64,000 bases of DNA, taken from NCBI GenBank assembly GCA_947501045.1, contig CANMUI010000004.1, positions 62,001-126,000 on the forward strand, given 5' to 3'. Positions 25,320 to 34,387 of this stretch are shown here, piece by piece. This stretch comes from an uncultured Psychrobacter sp. Lineage in GTDB: Bacteria; Pseudomonadota; Gammaproteobacteria; Pseudomonadales; Moraxellaceae. A model generated the notes under the pieces. The model was not told the origin of the DNA and ran no database searches. It worked only from the letters and a program-made list of their open reading frames with translations. Numbering within the stretch: the stretch's first letter is position 1; each line of letters opens with the position of its first letter. Both the position numbers and the translations under genes were made by a program.

Positions 25320-26102
25320 TTAGCGTCGACGTAATAAGAGCTGCGAGATAATGACCAGCACCAAGGACGCGGCCAGCAACAAGGTTCCAACAGCATTAAC
25401 CTCGGGCTTAAGACCCACACGCACCATCGAATAAATACGTAGCGGCAGGATCTCATAGCTAGGACCCGTAACAAAGGTCGAGACCACCACATCATCAAGC
25501 GACAAGGTAAAAGCAAGTAGCCAACCCGCCATTACCGCAGGCAATATTACCGGAATTAAAACTGTGCGTACCATGGTTGATTCATTAGCGCCCAAATCTC
25601 TTGCCGCCTCCATCAAGCGCTCATCTAAACTGCTCAACCGCGCAAAAACAGTAATGACCACAAAGGGCAGACAAAAGGTGATATGGGCTAGTAATAGAGA
25701 TATAAATCCAAGCTGCAGCCCGATCAATAAGAATAACGCGAGCAAAGATATGGCAAGGACAATCTCAGGCGACATCATCAGTACAAATAACAAGCCATTT
25801 AGCAGTCCTTTGCCGCGAAAATTGTAGCGATGTAGCGCTAGGGCAGTCAAAGTACCAATTAAGGTAGAAACGGTCGCTGCGACCAAGCCCAAGACGATAG
25901 AATGCCAAAAAGCATCGAGCATGGCTTGATTATTAAACAGCGACTCATACCATTTTAGACTAAAGCCGCCCCAGTTGTAGCCAATTTTTGACTTGTTAAA
26001 GGACATGACTACAAGGACGATAATAGGTAAATAGAGCAGGGCGTAGATCAGTCCTAGATAGCCTTTGGCAGCGATACGGCCTATATTGGTTTTACTTGAC
26101 AT
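25320..26102 (-). CDS. potC: Spermidine/putrescine ABC transporter permease PotC
   Basis: Inner-membrane permease of 260 residues with six helices. The cytoplasmic EAA loop is EAARDLGANESTMVRTVLIPVI, shortened here to EAARDLGANESTMVRTVLIP, and the C-terminal half has FTLSLDDVVVSTFVTGPSYE, typical of PotC. The start overlaps the potB stop by one base. It is the last gene of potABC; no substrate-binding potD follows before the repeat element and metR. Confidence 0.9.
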   Translation of the reverse strand: MSSKTNIGRIAAKGYLGLIYALLYLPIIVLVVMSFNKSKIGYNWGGFSLKWYESLFNNQAMLDAFWHSIVLGLVAATVSTLIGTLTALALHRYNFRGKGLLNGLLFVLMMSPEIVLAISLLALFLLIGLQLGFISLLLAHITFCLPFVVITVFARLSSLDERLMEAARDLGANESTMVRTVLIPVILPAVMAGWLLAFTLSLDDVVVSTFVTGPSYEILPLRIYSMVRVGLKPEVNAVGTLLLAASLVLVIISQLLLRRR

Positions 26103-27016
26103 CAGGCCACCTCATTAAAGTCAGTCTTGCCAATGCGGCGACTACTGGCTCGATAAGCGAGTAATAGTACCGCCATTGCAAGCGTTAATAATACGCTAGC
26201 TGCCGCGCCAAAGGGCCAATCACGGGCATCCAAAAACTGATTTTTAATGATATTACCCACGAGCAGGTTACGGGAGCCGCCTAGGATATCAGCCACGTAG
26301 AACATACCCATGGCCGGTAGTAGCACCAAAAGGACGCCAGAGATGATACCCGGCGTGGTGAGCGGCAGTACCACATTCCAAAAGGTTTGCGTTTTTGAAG
26401 CGCCCAAGTCCTGTGAAGCCAACAGCATGTCATCACGCAAATCGGTAAATACGGCGTATAGCGGCAGTACCATAAAGGGAAATAACAAATAAGTTAGGCC
26501 CGCTATTACCGCGCCTTGAGTATATAAAATATCGATAGGTTTATCGATAATACCTATAGTTAGTAGCGCTTTATTAATCAAGCCATTATTAGCAAATAAT
26601 AGTTTGAGCGCGTAAGTTCGTACCAATGAGTTGGTCCAAAACGGCAAGATGAGCAGCATCATAAGTAGCGGCTGCCAACGCGTTTTAGCTTTGGACACCA
26701 GCCAAGCAAACGGATAACCGAGCAGCAAACAGATAACGGTAGTGATCCCTGCCATCCACAACGAGTGCATGAATACATCGAAGTACAGCGGATCGATCAG
26801 GCGAATATAGCTCTCGATAGTGACCGGCAGACTGATAAAGTCGCTGCTATCGCGTGTCAAAAAGCTGACCGCGATAACTAATAGGTTCGGCAATAGCGCA
26901 AAGATGAGTAGCCAGCCCCAAATCAGCCATAAGGTGGCCGTTCGAAACGGACTCTTACTGCTAAGCTTGCTCATTAGTTTGTTGCTTGGCTTCTGACTGT
27001 CGTGGTTACGCGCCAT
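26102..27016 (-). CDS. potB: Spermidine/putrescine ABC transporter permease PotB
   Basis: Partner permease of PotC, 304 residues, with six helices after a polar N-terminus of about 30 residues. SIESYIRLIDPLYFDVF-like (here TIESYIRLIDPLYFDVF), LPFWTNSLVRTYAL and the EAA-type loop ASQDLGASKTQTFWNVVLPL are typical of PotB. It overlaps potA by one base (TAATG), indicating translational coupling. Inner membrane, polyamine import. Confidence 0.9.
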   Translation of the reverse strand: MARNHDSQKPSNKLMSKLSSKSPFRTATLWLIWGWLLIFALLPNLLVIAVSFLTRDSSDFISLPVTIESYIRLIDPLYFDVFMHSLWMAGITTVICLLLGYPFAWLVSKAKTRWQPLLMMLLILPFWTNSLVRTYALKLLFANNGLINKALLTIGIIDKPIDILYTQGAVIAGLTYLLFPFMVLPLYAVFTDLRDDMLLASQDLGASKTQTFWNVVLPLTTPGIISGVLLVLLPAMGMFYVADILGGSRNLLVGNIIKNQFLDARDWPFGAAASVLLTLAMAVLLLAYRASSRRIGKTDFNEVA

Positions 27017-28257
27017 TAATTGGCATCCTTTTGAACCATAGCGGGAGCGCCCATAACTGAGTCAGAATCCGCTGAATCTTCATGGGGTAACACCCACTCC
27101 CAGCCATCAACCCAAGTAACTTTGACAGCCTCATCTATTTTGTAATCAAAGCTTGGATCATCCTCATCGAAGAATTCTGAGGCTTTAATAATATGACCAT
27201 TATCCAATTTGATAATAGAATCAAGTGTACTGCCTTTATAATTACTCTCAATCACGCGCCCAAGCAGTCCGGCATGCTCCTTATCATTAGGATCATAAAT
27301 ACGCAAATCCTCAGGACGTAGCAGTAAGCTGACCATATCACCGACTTTGATATCACGAGCAAAATCCGGACGCCGCAAATTACGCCGCGTCGTCAATCCA
27401 TCTTGCACTTGCGCCTCGCACACCTCGACCTCAATACGCCCATTAGTGACTTGTCCATTGAGGTCGGGATGATTGGGATGGACGGCTTTGACCTCAGCTT
27501 TGAACAAATTAGTCTCACCAATAAACTTAGCTGTAAACAAATTGGCAGGCGTTTCGTAAATTTCAATAGGTGTGCCGATCTGCTGGAAGCGGCCGTCTTT
27601 CATGACCGCAATACGATCTGACATTGACAATGCCTCTTCTTGATCATGGGTCACAAAGACAAAGGTAATACCCAGCTCGCGTTGCAAGCGTTTTAGCTCC
27701 GACTGCATCTGCAAACGTAGTTTATGATCCAGTGCTGAAAGCGGCTCATCAAGCAAAAGTAGTTTGGGACGATTGATAACCGCACGTGCAATCGCCACGC
27801 GCTGCTGTTGACCACCGGATAGATCTTGCGGTCGACGATTGGCTAGATGCTCTAATTGCACCATGTTCAATGCTTCTTGCACCCGCTTTTGAATCTCATC
27901 TTTGGGTACTTTTTTGAGCTTTAAGCCATAAGCGACATTTTGTGCCACGCTCATGTGCGGAAATAAAGCATATTGCTGAAACACTGTATTGACCGGCCGC
28001 TTGTCAGCAGGTAGCCCTGCCATCTGTATCCCATCTAGGACGATCGCCCCTGCTGTTGGTTGCTCAAAGCCTGCAATAAGGCGCAGCAAGGTAGTCTTAC
28101 CGCAGCCTGATGGGCCAAGCAAAGTGATAAACTCGCCATGCTTGATATCAAGATTGATATCTGTCAATACTTCGGTTTGATCATAAGATTTTTTAATGCC
28201 TTTAAGCTGCAATAGCGTATTAGTAGACGCAGACTGTTTGGCAAGTGGGTCAGTCAT
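27016..28257 (-). CDS. potA: Spermidine/putrescine ABC transporter ATPase PotA
   Basis: ATPase subunit of 413 residues. Walker A is GPSGCGKTT (48-56), the signature LSGGQQQR, Walker B LLLLDEPLSALD, and a switch His in THDQEEAL. After the ATPase domain comes a TOBE-type domain (LLRPEDLRIYDP). It is longer than E. coli PotA (378) with an acidic tail. AGGA lies five bases before the ATG. It is the first gene of potABC. Which polyamine is taken up depends on the missing binding protein. Confidence 0.92.
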   Translation of the reverse strand: MTDPLAKQSASTNTLLQLKGIKKSYDQTEVLTDINLDIKHGEFITLLGPSGCGKTTLLRLIAGFEQPTAGAIVLDGIQMAGLPADKRPVNTVFQQYALFPHMSVAQNVAYGLKLKKVPKDEIQKRVQEALNMVQLEHLANRRPQDLSGGQQQRVAIARAVINRPKLLLLDEPLSALDHKLRLQMQSELKRLQRELGITFVFVTHDQEEALSMSDRIAVMKDGRFQQIGTPIEIYETPANLFTAKFIGETNLFKAEVKAVHPNHPDLNGQVTNGRIEVEVCEAQVQDGLTTRRNLRRPDFARDIKVGDMVSLLLRPEDLRIYDPNDKEHAGLLGRVIESNYKGSTLDSIIKLDNGHIIKASEFFDEDDPSFDYKIDEAVKVTWVDGWEWVLPHEDSADSDSVMGAPAMVQKDAN

Positions 28258-28759
28258 GATATTATTCCTAAAACATCAAGTCTCTACTTCTACAAGCTAG
28301 TAGTAAACAGAGATTTGGTATTATCATAATCGGGGGCTGGTTGCGGCGTATTATAACAAATCAGTACTATAAATTAGGGCAATCTCAGGATCAGTTATGT
28401 AGGCTATATCATTTATATCCCTTAAAATAGGAATAAGCCAATTTGTAGTTAGTACGAGCAGCTAATGTAGTGATAAGCAGCTCATAGTCATGAAAACAAT
28501 TATAGAAGCGGTTATAAAAGCTACTGAAAAATTTACTGAGAAAAAGTGCTATTGGTTTTGAAAAAAAGTGCATAGACCAATCCATCAAAGCACTTATGAT
28601 AAAACAAATTTTTTATTATTTTAATCGCGATTACTATACAATTATTATTGCTAACACTTATTTCGCCCATCAATTATTTATTATAAAGATTGTTTACTAT
28701 AAATTGTTTACTATAAATAGTATAAAACGCTACTAAATAAGCTGACCTAAGGATATCTT
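28258..28759. other. AT-rich divergent spacer potA-carbonic anhydrase
   Basis: 502 bases, strongly AT-rich, no supported gene. The end next to the carbonic anhydrase gene holds a 14-bp tandem repeat with promoter-like boxes. Confidence 0.5.
28690..28717. repeat. Two exact 14-bp tandem units, promoter-like, before carbonic anhydrase
   Basis: ttgtttactataaa occurs twice in a row (28690-28703, 28704-28717). TTGTTT of the first copy and TATAAA of the second are 16 bases apart, a weak sigma-70 promoter 40-70 bases before the start codon. Confidence 0.6.
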
Positions 28760-29398
28760 ATGCCCAACAACCCACGCCCAAATACTGGCCAAGATGTACT
28801 GGAACTTCTAAAAGAGGGTAACGCTCGCTATATTGATAGTCTGACCAGTACCGATCCTATGACTCGAAAACGCCCAGAGCTGGTGAGTGATCAAGACCCT
28901 TTGGCTATTATTTTGGGCTGCTCGGATGCACGCGTGCCCGTAGAGATTGTGTTTGATCAAGACTTAGGGGAGCTGTTTGTGATTCGCGTAGCAGGTAATG
29001 TAGTTGCACCCTCACAGATCGGTTCGATTGAGTTTGCAGCCGAGAAGTTTGATACCAAGCTGGTCGTCGTGCTTGGGCATTCGCACTGTGGTGCGGTAAC
29101 GGCTTGTGTGGAGGCTATGATCAATCCTGAGCAGTATTATTCGCCCAATCTGCAATCTATCGTCGATCGTATTCGTCCTAGTGTTTATAATCTACATGAG
29201 CTGGCTACCGCCAATGGTCAAGATGTCGATGCTGATGAGCTGGTAAAGCGCTCTATACGCGCCAATGTGCGTATGTCAGTCAGTCAGCTCAAATACGGCT
29301 CACGCGCGCTGGAAGATTTGACCAGCAGCGGTCAGTTGCTTATCGTTGGTGCCGAGTATGACTTGGAAACTGGTAAAGTCAGTTTTTTAGACACTTGA
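28760..29398 (+). CDS. can: Beta-class carbonic anhydrase
   Basis: Hydrates CO2 to bicarbonate in the cytoplasm. Zinc ligands are Cys54 (GCSDARVP), His107 and Cys110 (GHSHCGAV), and Asp56-Arg58 form the usual dyad. 212 residues, the normal length for the Can/CynT group. The start ATG has AAGGA about seven bases upstream. It stands alone, with no sulfate transporter or cyn genes next to it. Confidence 0.93.
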   Translation: MPNNPRPNTGQDVLELLKEGNARYIDSLTSTDPMTRKRPELVSDQDPLAIILGCSDARVPVEIVFDQDLGELFVIRVAGNVVAPSQIGSIEFAAEKFDTKLVVVLGHSHCGAVTACVEAMINPEQYYSPNLQSIVDRIRPSVYNLHELATANGQDVDADELVKRSIRANVRMSVSQLKYGSRALEDLTSSGQLLIVGAEYDLETGKVSFLDT

Positions 29399-29407
29399 TG
29401 ACAAATG

Positions 29408-29427
29408 CCTTTTAAATATTTAAAAGG
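29408..29427. terminator. Perfect 20-bp palindrome after carbonic anhydrase
   Basis: ccttttaaatatttaaaagg is self-complementary and lies nine bases after the stop. It is AT-rich and no strong T run follows, so terminator function is uncertain. Confidence 0.4.
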
Positions 29428-29567
29428 AGTAATTTTAGAGGCCTAATAGTAGTAGTCACTCATATGGATACGTCTTGATTTTTAGGCGCTATGCTCCTAT
29501 AACTGTTAAAAGCATACCTTTTGAAAAATTACTCGCAACTTAACTCAAATAAATATAAGGATAAATA

Positions 29568-30137
29568 ATGTCTAATTTAGATGACTCTAAGCATAACCAG
29601 TTAATGATTGAACAGCCCAATAATAGCATAAAGACAGATGGCGTTCAGCCTATTGCAATGACGACTGAAGGCTTTACCTTTAATCATACTATGCTACGCG
29701 TAAAAGACCCTGCCAAATCTCTAGCTTTTTATACCGGCGTACTTGGTATGACTTTATTGGCGGTAAAAAAATTCCCAGAAATGGAATTTGATCTGTATTT
29801 TTTAGCCAAGCTTACCGAAGACGAGCGCAACAATCTGCCCGCAGGTGATGATTTAGCGATTTATACCTTTCGCCAACGCGGTATTTTAGAGCTCACACAT
29901 AACTATGGGACTGAGACCCAAGACGACTTTAGCTACCACGATGGTAATGCCCAGCCCCAAGGATTTGGTCATATCTGCTTTAGCGTCCCTGATCTAGATG
30001 CTGCTATCGCTTGGTTTGATGAAAATAAAGTTGACTTCAAAAAGCGTCCAGAAGAGGGCAACATGAACAATATTGCCTTTATCAAAGATGTAGATGGTTA
30101 TTGGATTGAGATTGTACAAGCAGGTTTAATGCAATAG
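29568..30137 (+). CDS. gloA: Lactoylglutathione lyase (glyoxalase I)
   Basis: Isomerises the glutathione hemithioacetal of methylglyoxal to S-lactoylglutathione. The four metal ligands are visible: His40 (FNHTMLRV), Glu108 (GILELTHN), His135 (GFGHICF) and Glu181. It has 189 residues, including the extra loops ETQDDFSYHDGN and ERNNLPAGDD that mark the longer, eukaryote-like zinc type rather than the 135-residue nickel type of E. coli. AAGGA precedes the ATG by six bases. The metal preference is inferred from those loops. Confidence 0.92.
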   Translation: MSNLDDSKHNQLMIEQPNNSIKTDGVQPIAMTTEGFTFNHTMLRVKDPAKSLAFYTGVLGMTLLAVKKFPEMEFDLYFLAKLTEDERNNLPAGDDLAIYTFRQRGILELTHNYGTETQDDFSYHDGNAQPQGFGHICFSVPDLDAAIAWFDENKVDFKKRPEEGNMNNIAFIKDVDGYWIEIVQAGLMQ

Positions 30138-30217
30138 CGCAGGTTTGATGACGCCGTATTAATCGTGCTTTTAATAAGCTAGCTCAATAGCCTCTAATCA
30201 CTGGGAATAAACACTTT

Positions 30218-31183
30218 ATGGCAACCGCCGAGACCACTTCACTAAGCACAGCTGCAACTGAAAACGCAACCGATATCATGACTTACAAAACCATTGCTGA
30301 TACCGCCAATGAGCTATTAATGAGTTTTGTTGAGCGTATTCCATACTTTATAGCTGCTCTAGCAGTGATGCTTGTTTTTTGGCTGCTATCTATTATTTTT
30401 AAAAAGCTAGTACATAAAATACTAGGTAGTCACAGCCGGCATCAAAATTTGGTTAAGGTGTTCCAAAGAGTAGGTAGTGCGTTAATATTCTTTGTTGGCT
30501 TTATGATTGCGATGGTGGTCGCTATTCCTGGGTTTACGCCTGCCAAACTTATCGGCGCCCTAGGTATCGGTTCGGTAGCTATTGGCTTTGCCTTTAAAGA
30601 TATTTTCCAAAACTTGTTATCTGGTATTTTACTATTGCTCTCAGAACCCTTTCGTATTGGTGATCAGATTGTCTCAGGCGACTATGAAGGCACCGTTGAA
30701 GACATTAAGATTCGAGCAACGACCATTAGAACATATGATGGTAGGCAAGTAGTCATTCCCAACTCCGACTTATATACCTCAGCGCTGACTGTCAATACCG
30801 CTTATAAGCAGCGCCGTCTACAAGTAGCGGTAGGTATCGGTTACGAGGATGATATTGAGACGGCAAAGATGGAGATTTTGCAGGCTTTAAACAGAGCCGA
30901 TACGGTATCAAAAAAAGCTGAGCCTAGTGTGATTGCAACAGGTTTTGGTGGCTCATCCATGGATTTGACCGTGCGCTGGTTTATCGATAACGGTACGCAA
31001 GCTAATAAAGTTGCCTCTATTCATCAAGTTATCGTAGAGGTCAAAAAAGCCTTGGACAACGCTGATATCAATATCCCTTTTCCTATACGTACGCTTGATC
31101 TAAGTGATCCTTCGGTAAAGTCCATCGTCAGCAGTCTGGATGAACATTCAGCTGTGATTAGCAATAAAAAAGTAGTGGAGTAG
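30218..31183 (+). CDS. mscS: Small-conductance mechanosensitive channel MscS
   Basis: Inner-membrane tension-gated channel of 321 residues. After a polar N-terminus of about 40 residues there are three helices; the pore helix and following loop read IGALGIGSVAIGFAFKDIFQ, then NLLSGILLLLSEPFRIGDQI, and the beta domain contains GTVEDIKIRATTIRTYDGR. The length is slightly above E. coli MscS (286). The next gene follows after 43 bases and is probably cotranscribed. Confidence 0.94.
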   Translation: MATAETTSLSTAATENATDIMTYKTIADTANELLMSFVERIPYFIAALAVMLVFWLLSIIFKKLVHKILGSHSRHQNLVKVFQRVGSALIFFVGFMIAMVVAIPGFTPAKLIGALGIGSVAIGFAFKDIFQNLLSGILLLLSEPFRIGDQIVSGDYEGTVEDIKIRATTIRTYDGRQVVIPNSDLYTSALTVNTAYKQRRLQVAVGIGYEDDIETAKMEILQALNRADTVSKKAEPSVIATGFGGSSMDLTVRWFIDNGTQANKVASIHQVIVEVKKALDNADINIPFPIRTLDLSDPSVKSIVSSLDEHSAVISNKKVVE

Positions 31184-31226
31184 TTAGTTTACTCTAAACC
31201 CTTCGCTTTGGTTAAAGTATCCAATT

Positions 31227-32420
31227 ATGAATGAGCGAGATATCACTCTTGGTATTATGAAGCTCAGTGTAGCTGGACAACAAAACACTGATACATTTGA
31301 TACATTGAATGAGCTGACCGAAGCGGCTGGGATGGAATTCAAGCGGGTTATCGGCGAAAAGCTAGATATTGAGGTGGTATCGTTTCCCTTTACAGGACCT
31401 AGTCTCACCCCTGACGAGAACGGTTATCACGCGCTTGATTTTATACAGATCGGTATCAATGAGAAGACCGAGCGTAAGCTTGCTTTCTTGCTTATTATAA
31501 CCGACATAGAAATCGCTGCGGCATCAATGTCCTATTTACTTGCGCTTCCCTCCCAGCTCACCAACGTAGCTGTAATATCCACGCGCCGCTTAGTCACATA
31601 TGAAGAAGACAAGCTCTTACAAAAAGCGCTCCGTACCGAACGATTGACGACCCTGATGTTGCACTGCTTTGGACGGCTGCTAAATCTGGACTATGTCAAA
31701 GAGACAGCCAATTATTTAGCTCATGTGCAAATGGTAAGCGATCTTGACCGTATGCAGCACTTTACCAAAGCTCAGTACCAACAAATGATCAAAAATTTGC
31801 CACGAGAAGCTAACGACCGCTACTCCAAAGGCAGCAATAAGAGCAGCAAACTTAGCTTTGTCATACGCCATACCTTAAACAATTTGCCGCGTATCTTTCG
31901 CGGAGCTATTCGTGCCAATCCATTACGCATTGCCACCAAAATGCCAACTATGATTGCAACCGCACTCTCAGTGATTATCGTCCTCATCTTTGGCGGGGAG
32001 ACGTGGGATTTTGCAGCTTCAGTTTCATATGGACAGTTGGCTATCTTTGTAGTTGCCAGTTTTTTAGCTGCTAACTTTGTGCTCTATCGAGCCTTCTCAT
32101 TTCGACTAATTTCTACGCGGCAAGGCCAGACCTCAGAGAGCTCGGTAGTTACGGCTGCAGCTACTTACTTGGCACTGGTATTAACCCTCATTTGCTTGTT
32201 CTTGATGTTCGGCGTGCTGATGTATGGTGTGGTGGTCTTTGTATTCCCAGATCCTTTAATGAGTACGTGGACCTCTGATCAAGATGGTGCTTCTTTAGGA
32301 GCCCACATGCGTCTAGTGGCGTTTTTGGCCTCTGTAGGGGTACTCTCAGGCTCGCTTGGCGGATCGGTAGATTCGCGCTCAGTGGTGCGTAACGTATTGT
32401 TTGCCGCTGATGAAACCTAG
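31227..32420 (+). CDS. Membrane protein of unknown function with a possible degenerate zincin domain
   Basis: I do not recognise a named family. Residues 1-200 look soluble and the C-terminal half (from about 235) has about four hydrophobic helices. In the soluble part IITDIEIA (90-97), VAVISTRRL (114-122) and LHCFGRLLNLDY (145-156) follow the order of archaemetzincin motifs (ITxxDL, SxxRL, HExxHxxGxxH), but the second catalytic His and the Glu are replaced (Arg150, Cys147). If related, it would be an inactive peptidase on a membrane anchor. It lies 43 bases after mscS and before a strong terminator, so the two form an operon. Function unknown. Confidence 0.7.
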   Translation: MNERDITLGIMKLSVAGQQNTDTFDTLNELTEAAGMEFKRVIGEKLDIEVVSFPFTGPSLTPDENGYHALDFIQIGINEKTERKLAFLLIITDIEIAAASMSYLLALPSQLTNVAVISTRRLVTYEEDKLLQKALRTERLTTLMLHCFGRLLNLDYVKETANYLAHVQMVSDLDRMQHFTKAQYQQMIKNLPREANDRYSKGSNKSSKLSFVIRHTLNNLPRIFRGAIRANPLRIATKMPTMIATALSVIIVLIFGGETWDFAASVSYGQLAIFVVASFLAANFVLYRAFSFRLISTRQGQTSESSVVTAAATYLALVLTLICLFLMFGVLMYGVVVFVFPDPLMSTWTSDQDGASLGAHMRLVAFLASVGVLSGSLGGSVDSRSVVRNVLFAADET

Positions 32421-32445
32421 AGTGGATGTTGAGCTGTTAACCATA

Positions 32446-32478
32446 AAAAACCACTATATGTCACATATAGTGGTTTTT
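32446..32478 (+). terminator. Terminator of the mscS operon
   Basis: Inverted repeat aaaaaccactatatgt/acatatagtggttttt (32446-32461, 32463-32478), a perfect match with T-rich right end. It probably also serves the converging cytochrome c' gene. Confidence 0.85.
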
Positions 32479-32513
32479 GTACTGTCATAAACTCTATTTT
32501 ATAAACAATAAAA

Positions 32514-32972
32514 CTAGTCTTTTTTCACTCTAAAATCAGTATGGCAAGATTTGCAGCTGGCACCGACTTCTTTAAAGGCAGGCTGAACGTCGCTAATACC
32601 AGTTGCTCCTTGCGCGGCAACATCAAGCTGAGCGGTAACCTGTTGAAAATTATCTGATTCGGCACGGAAACTATCAACATCTACCCAAACGGCTTCGGTC
32701 GCATTACCAACAGCTTCTTGATCTTCAAAGTGACTCCAAGGGTTAATAGCATCCTCTGCCAAAAACGCCGCTTGCTCCCTAAATAAATCAGCATCAAAAG
32801 TATTTGGAGCTTCAATCATATCGCCCATAATACCCATAGCATCGCCCCAGCTTTTCATACTGTCTTGACGAGCTTTGACATCAGGATTGGGACTACTACA
32901 GGCACTCAAACCAAGCGCAGCAGCGAGTAGGGTTATACCAAACATCGATTTGAAAGATTTAACAGGTAACAT
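32514..32972 (-). CDS. Lipoprotein cytochrome c' (c-prime family)
   Basis: 152 residues. The signal peptide ends in lipobox LSAC with Cys25. A helical domain follows, with RQDSMKSWGDAMGIM near its start and the haem motif CKSCH at 140-144 close to the C-terminus, the arrangement of cytochrome c'. Classic cytochrome c' is soluble in the periplasm and binds NO or CO; this one is predicted to be lipid-anchored. I chose ATG 32972 because GAGGA lies nine bases upstream; a frame start at 33020 spoils the signal peptide. Stands alone, converging on the mscS operon. Confidence 0.85.
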   Translation of the reverse strand: MLPVKSFKSMFGITLLAAALGLSACSSPNPDVKARQDSMKSWGDAMGIMGDMIEAPNTFDADLFREQAAFLAEDAINPWSHFEDQEAVGNATEAVWVDVDSFRAESDNFQQVTAQLDVAAQGATGISDVQPAFKEVGASCKSCHTDFRVKKD

Positions 32973-33345
32973 ATTTTTATATCCTCTATATATGGCTAGT
33001 AAAAAAGTGCGGTTATGCAAGATTGTATCTTATTTACACTTTGTAGACTGGCTAATTGAAACGTCCATGATTAATATAAATGGCTGCTTATTTATCGGTT
33101 ATTTACTAATATTTTGCAGATACCTAGATAAAGTACAGTTATACCTTACTATATTTTCGCTATATTTTTGATATAGTGTCTTGAATATAAACCAAGCTGC
33201 TAACAAGATGGTAAAAGTGATGAATGAATTACGTGACATTTTGTAAAGATGATCTATGTTGTAACGTCCAAACTGACTATTAGACATCCAAAAAAAGCCA
33301 GCTATATAAGCTGGCTACTATAAGTTTTTATAATATAAAATAATA
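32973..33345. other. Spacer cytochrome c' - hemF
   Basis: 373 bases, AT-rich; it holds the hemF terminator and presumably the promoter of the cytochrome c' gene. Short frames here (98 and 62 codons) have no ribosome sites or recognisable products. Confidence 0.45.
33290..33316 (-). terminator. Rho-independent terminator of hemF
   Basis: Stem AGCCAGCT/AGCTGGCT (33296-33303, 33309-33316), loop of five, followed on the minus strand by a T run. Confidence 0.85.
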
Positions 33346-34338
33346 CTAAGACGATAACGCCAACCAATCACGTGGTTTTAAATAGTAATCGGTCAATTCA
33401 AACTCTGCGGTGCCAGGTTCAGGCTCGAACCGATAATGCCAACTGGCAAGCGGCGGCATACTGACTAAAATAGATTCAATACGCCCGTTGCTTTGCAAAC
33501 CAAACAGCGTACCACGATCGTAAACGAGGTTGTATTCAACATAGCGGCCACGGCGGTAAAGCTGAAACTCGCGCTGAGTATCAGTATAAACCGTATCTTT
33601 ACGCTGCTCAAAGATAGGTATAATACCCTCAAGATAACCATTGCCAACCGCTTTCATAAATTCAAAACAGGTTTCAAAGTCCCAACCGCGACTTTCAGTA
33701 TTAACATCATCATAAAACAGACCACCAATGCCGCGTTGTTCATCGCGGTGGCGCAGATGAAAGTACTCATCGCACCATTGTTTGAAGTCTGCATAGACAC
33801 TGTCACCGAACGGTGCACAAAGGTCATGACACACTTGGTGCCAATGCACACAGTCTGCTAGTACCGGATAAAACGGCGTTAAATCAAAACCACCACCAAA
33901 CCACCAAATAGGTTCTTCATTGGGTGCTTCTGCGACAAAAAGACGCACGTTAGCGTGACTGGTAGGCACATTAGGGTTTTTGGGGTGCACCACCAACGAG
34001 ACCCCCATAGCTTGCGCTTTACGGCCAGCAATATTAGGATGACGAGCGGTTGCTGAGGCGGGTAGGTTATGGACATGAATATGACTAAACATAACCCCAG
34101 CTTTTTCAATAACCTTGCCATCAGCTAAGATACATGAGCGGCCGCCGCCGCCCTCAGGACGCTCCCAATCATCGGGAACAAAAGTAGCGCTTCCGCCACC
34201 ATCGCGTTCTTGAGCCTCCAAAGCTTGACAAATACGCGCTTGCAGATCTACCAAAAATTCGCGTACTCGCATAATATCGTGTTCAGTGGGTACCGTAACT
34301 GTAGAGTTAGGAGTGTTATCTGAGTTTGAGATGCTCAT
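33346..34338 (-). CDS. hemF: Oxygen-dependent coproporphyrinogen III oxidase
   Basis: Converts coproporphyrinogen III to protoporphyrinogen IX with O2 in haem synthesis. Typical sequences are WERPEGGGGRSCILADG, VFEKAGVMFS-like (here VIEKAGVMFSHIHV), WWFGGGFDLTPFYP, DEQRGIGGLFYDD and RRGRYVEYNLVYDRGT. 330 residues, slightly above the usual 300 because of the N-terminus. Haem supply fits the several cytochromes in the window. ribA lies upstream in the same direction, 49 bases away. Confidence 0.96.
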   Translation of the reverse strand: MSISNSDNTPNSTVTVPTEHDIMRVREFLVDLQARICQALEAQERDGGGSATFVPDDWERPEGGGGRSCILADGKVIEKAGVMFSHIHVHNLPASATARHPNIAGRKAQAMGVSLVVHPKNPNVPTSHANVRLFVAEAPNEEPIWWFGGGFDLTPFYPVLADCVHWHQVCHDLCAPFGDSVYADFKQWCDEYFHLRHRDEQRGIGGLFYDDVNTESRGWDFETCFEFMKAVGNGYLEGIIPIFEQRKDTVYTDTQREFQLYRRGRYVEYNLVYDRGTLFGLQSNGRIESILVSMPPLASWHYRFEPEPGTAEFELTDYYLKPRDWLALSS

Positions 34339-34387
34339 AAAAATATCTATTATTGTCTATTATAATTAAGGGTAATGATAAAAATAT

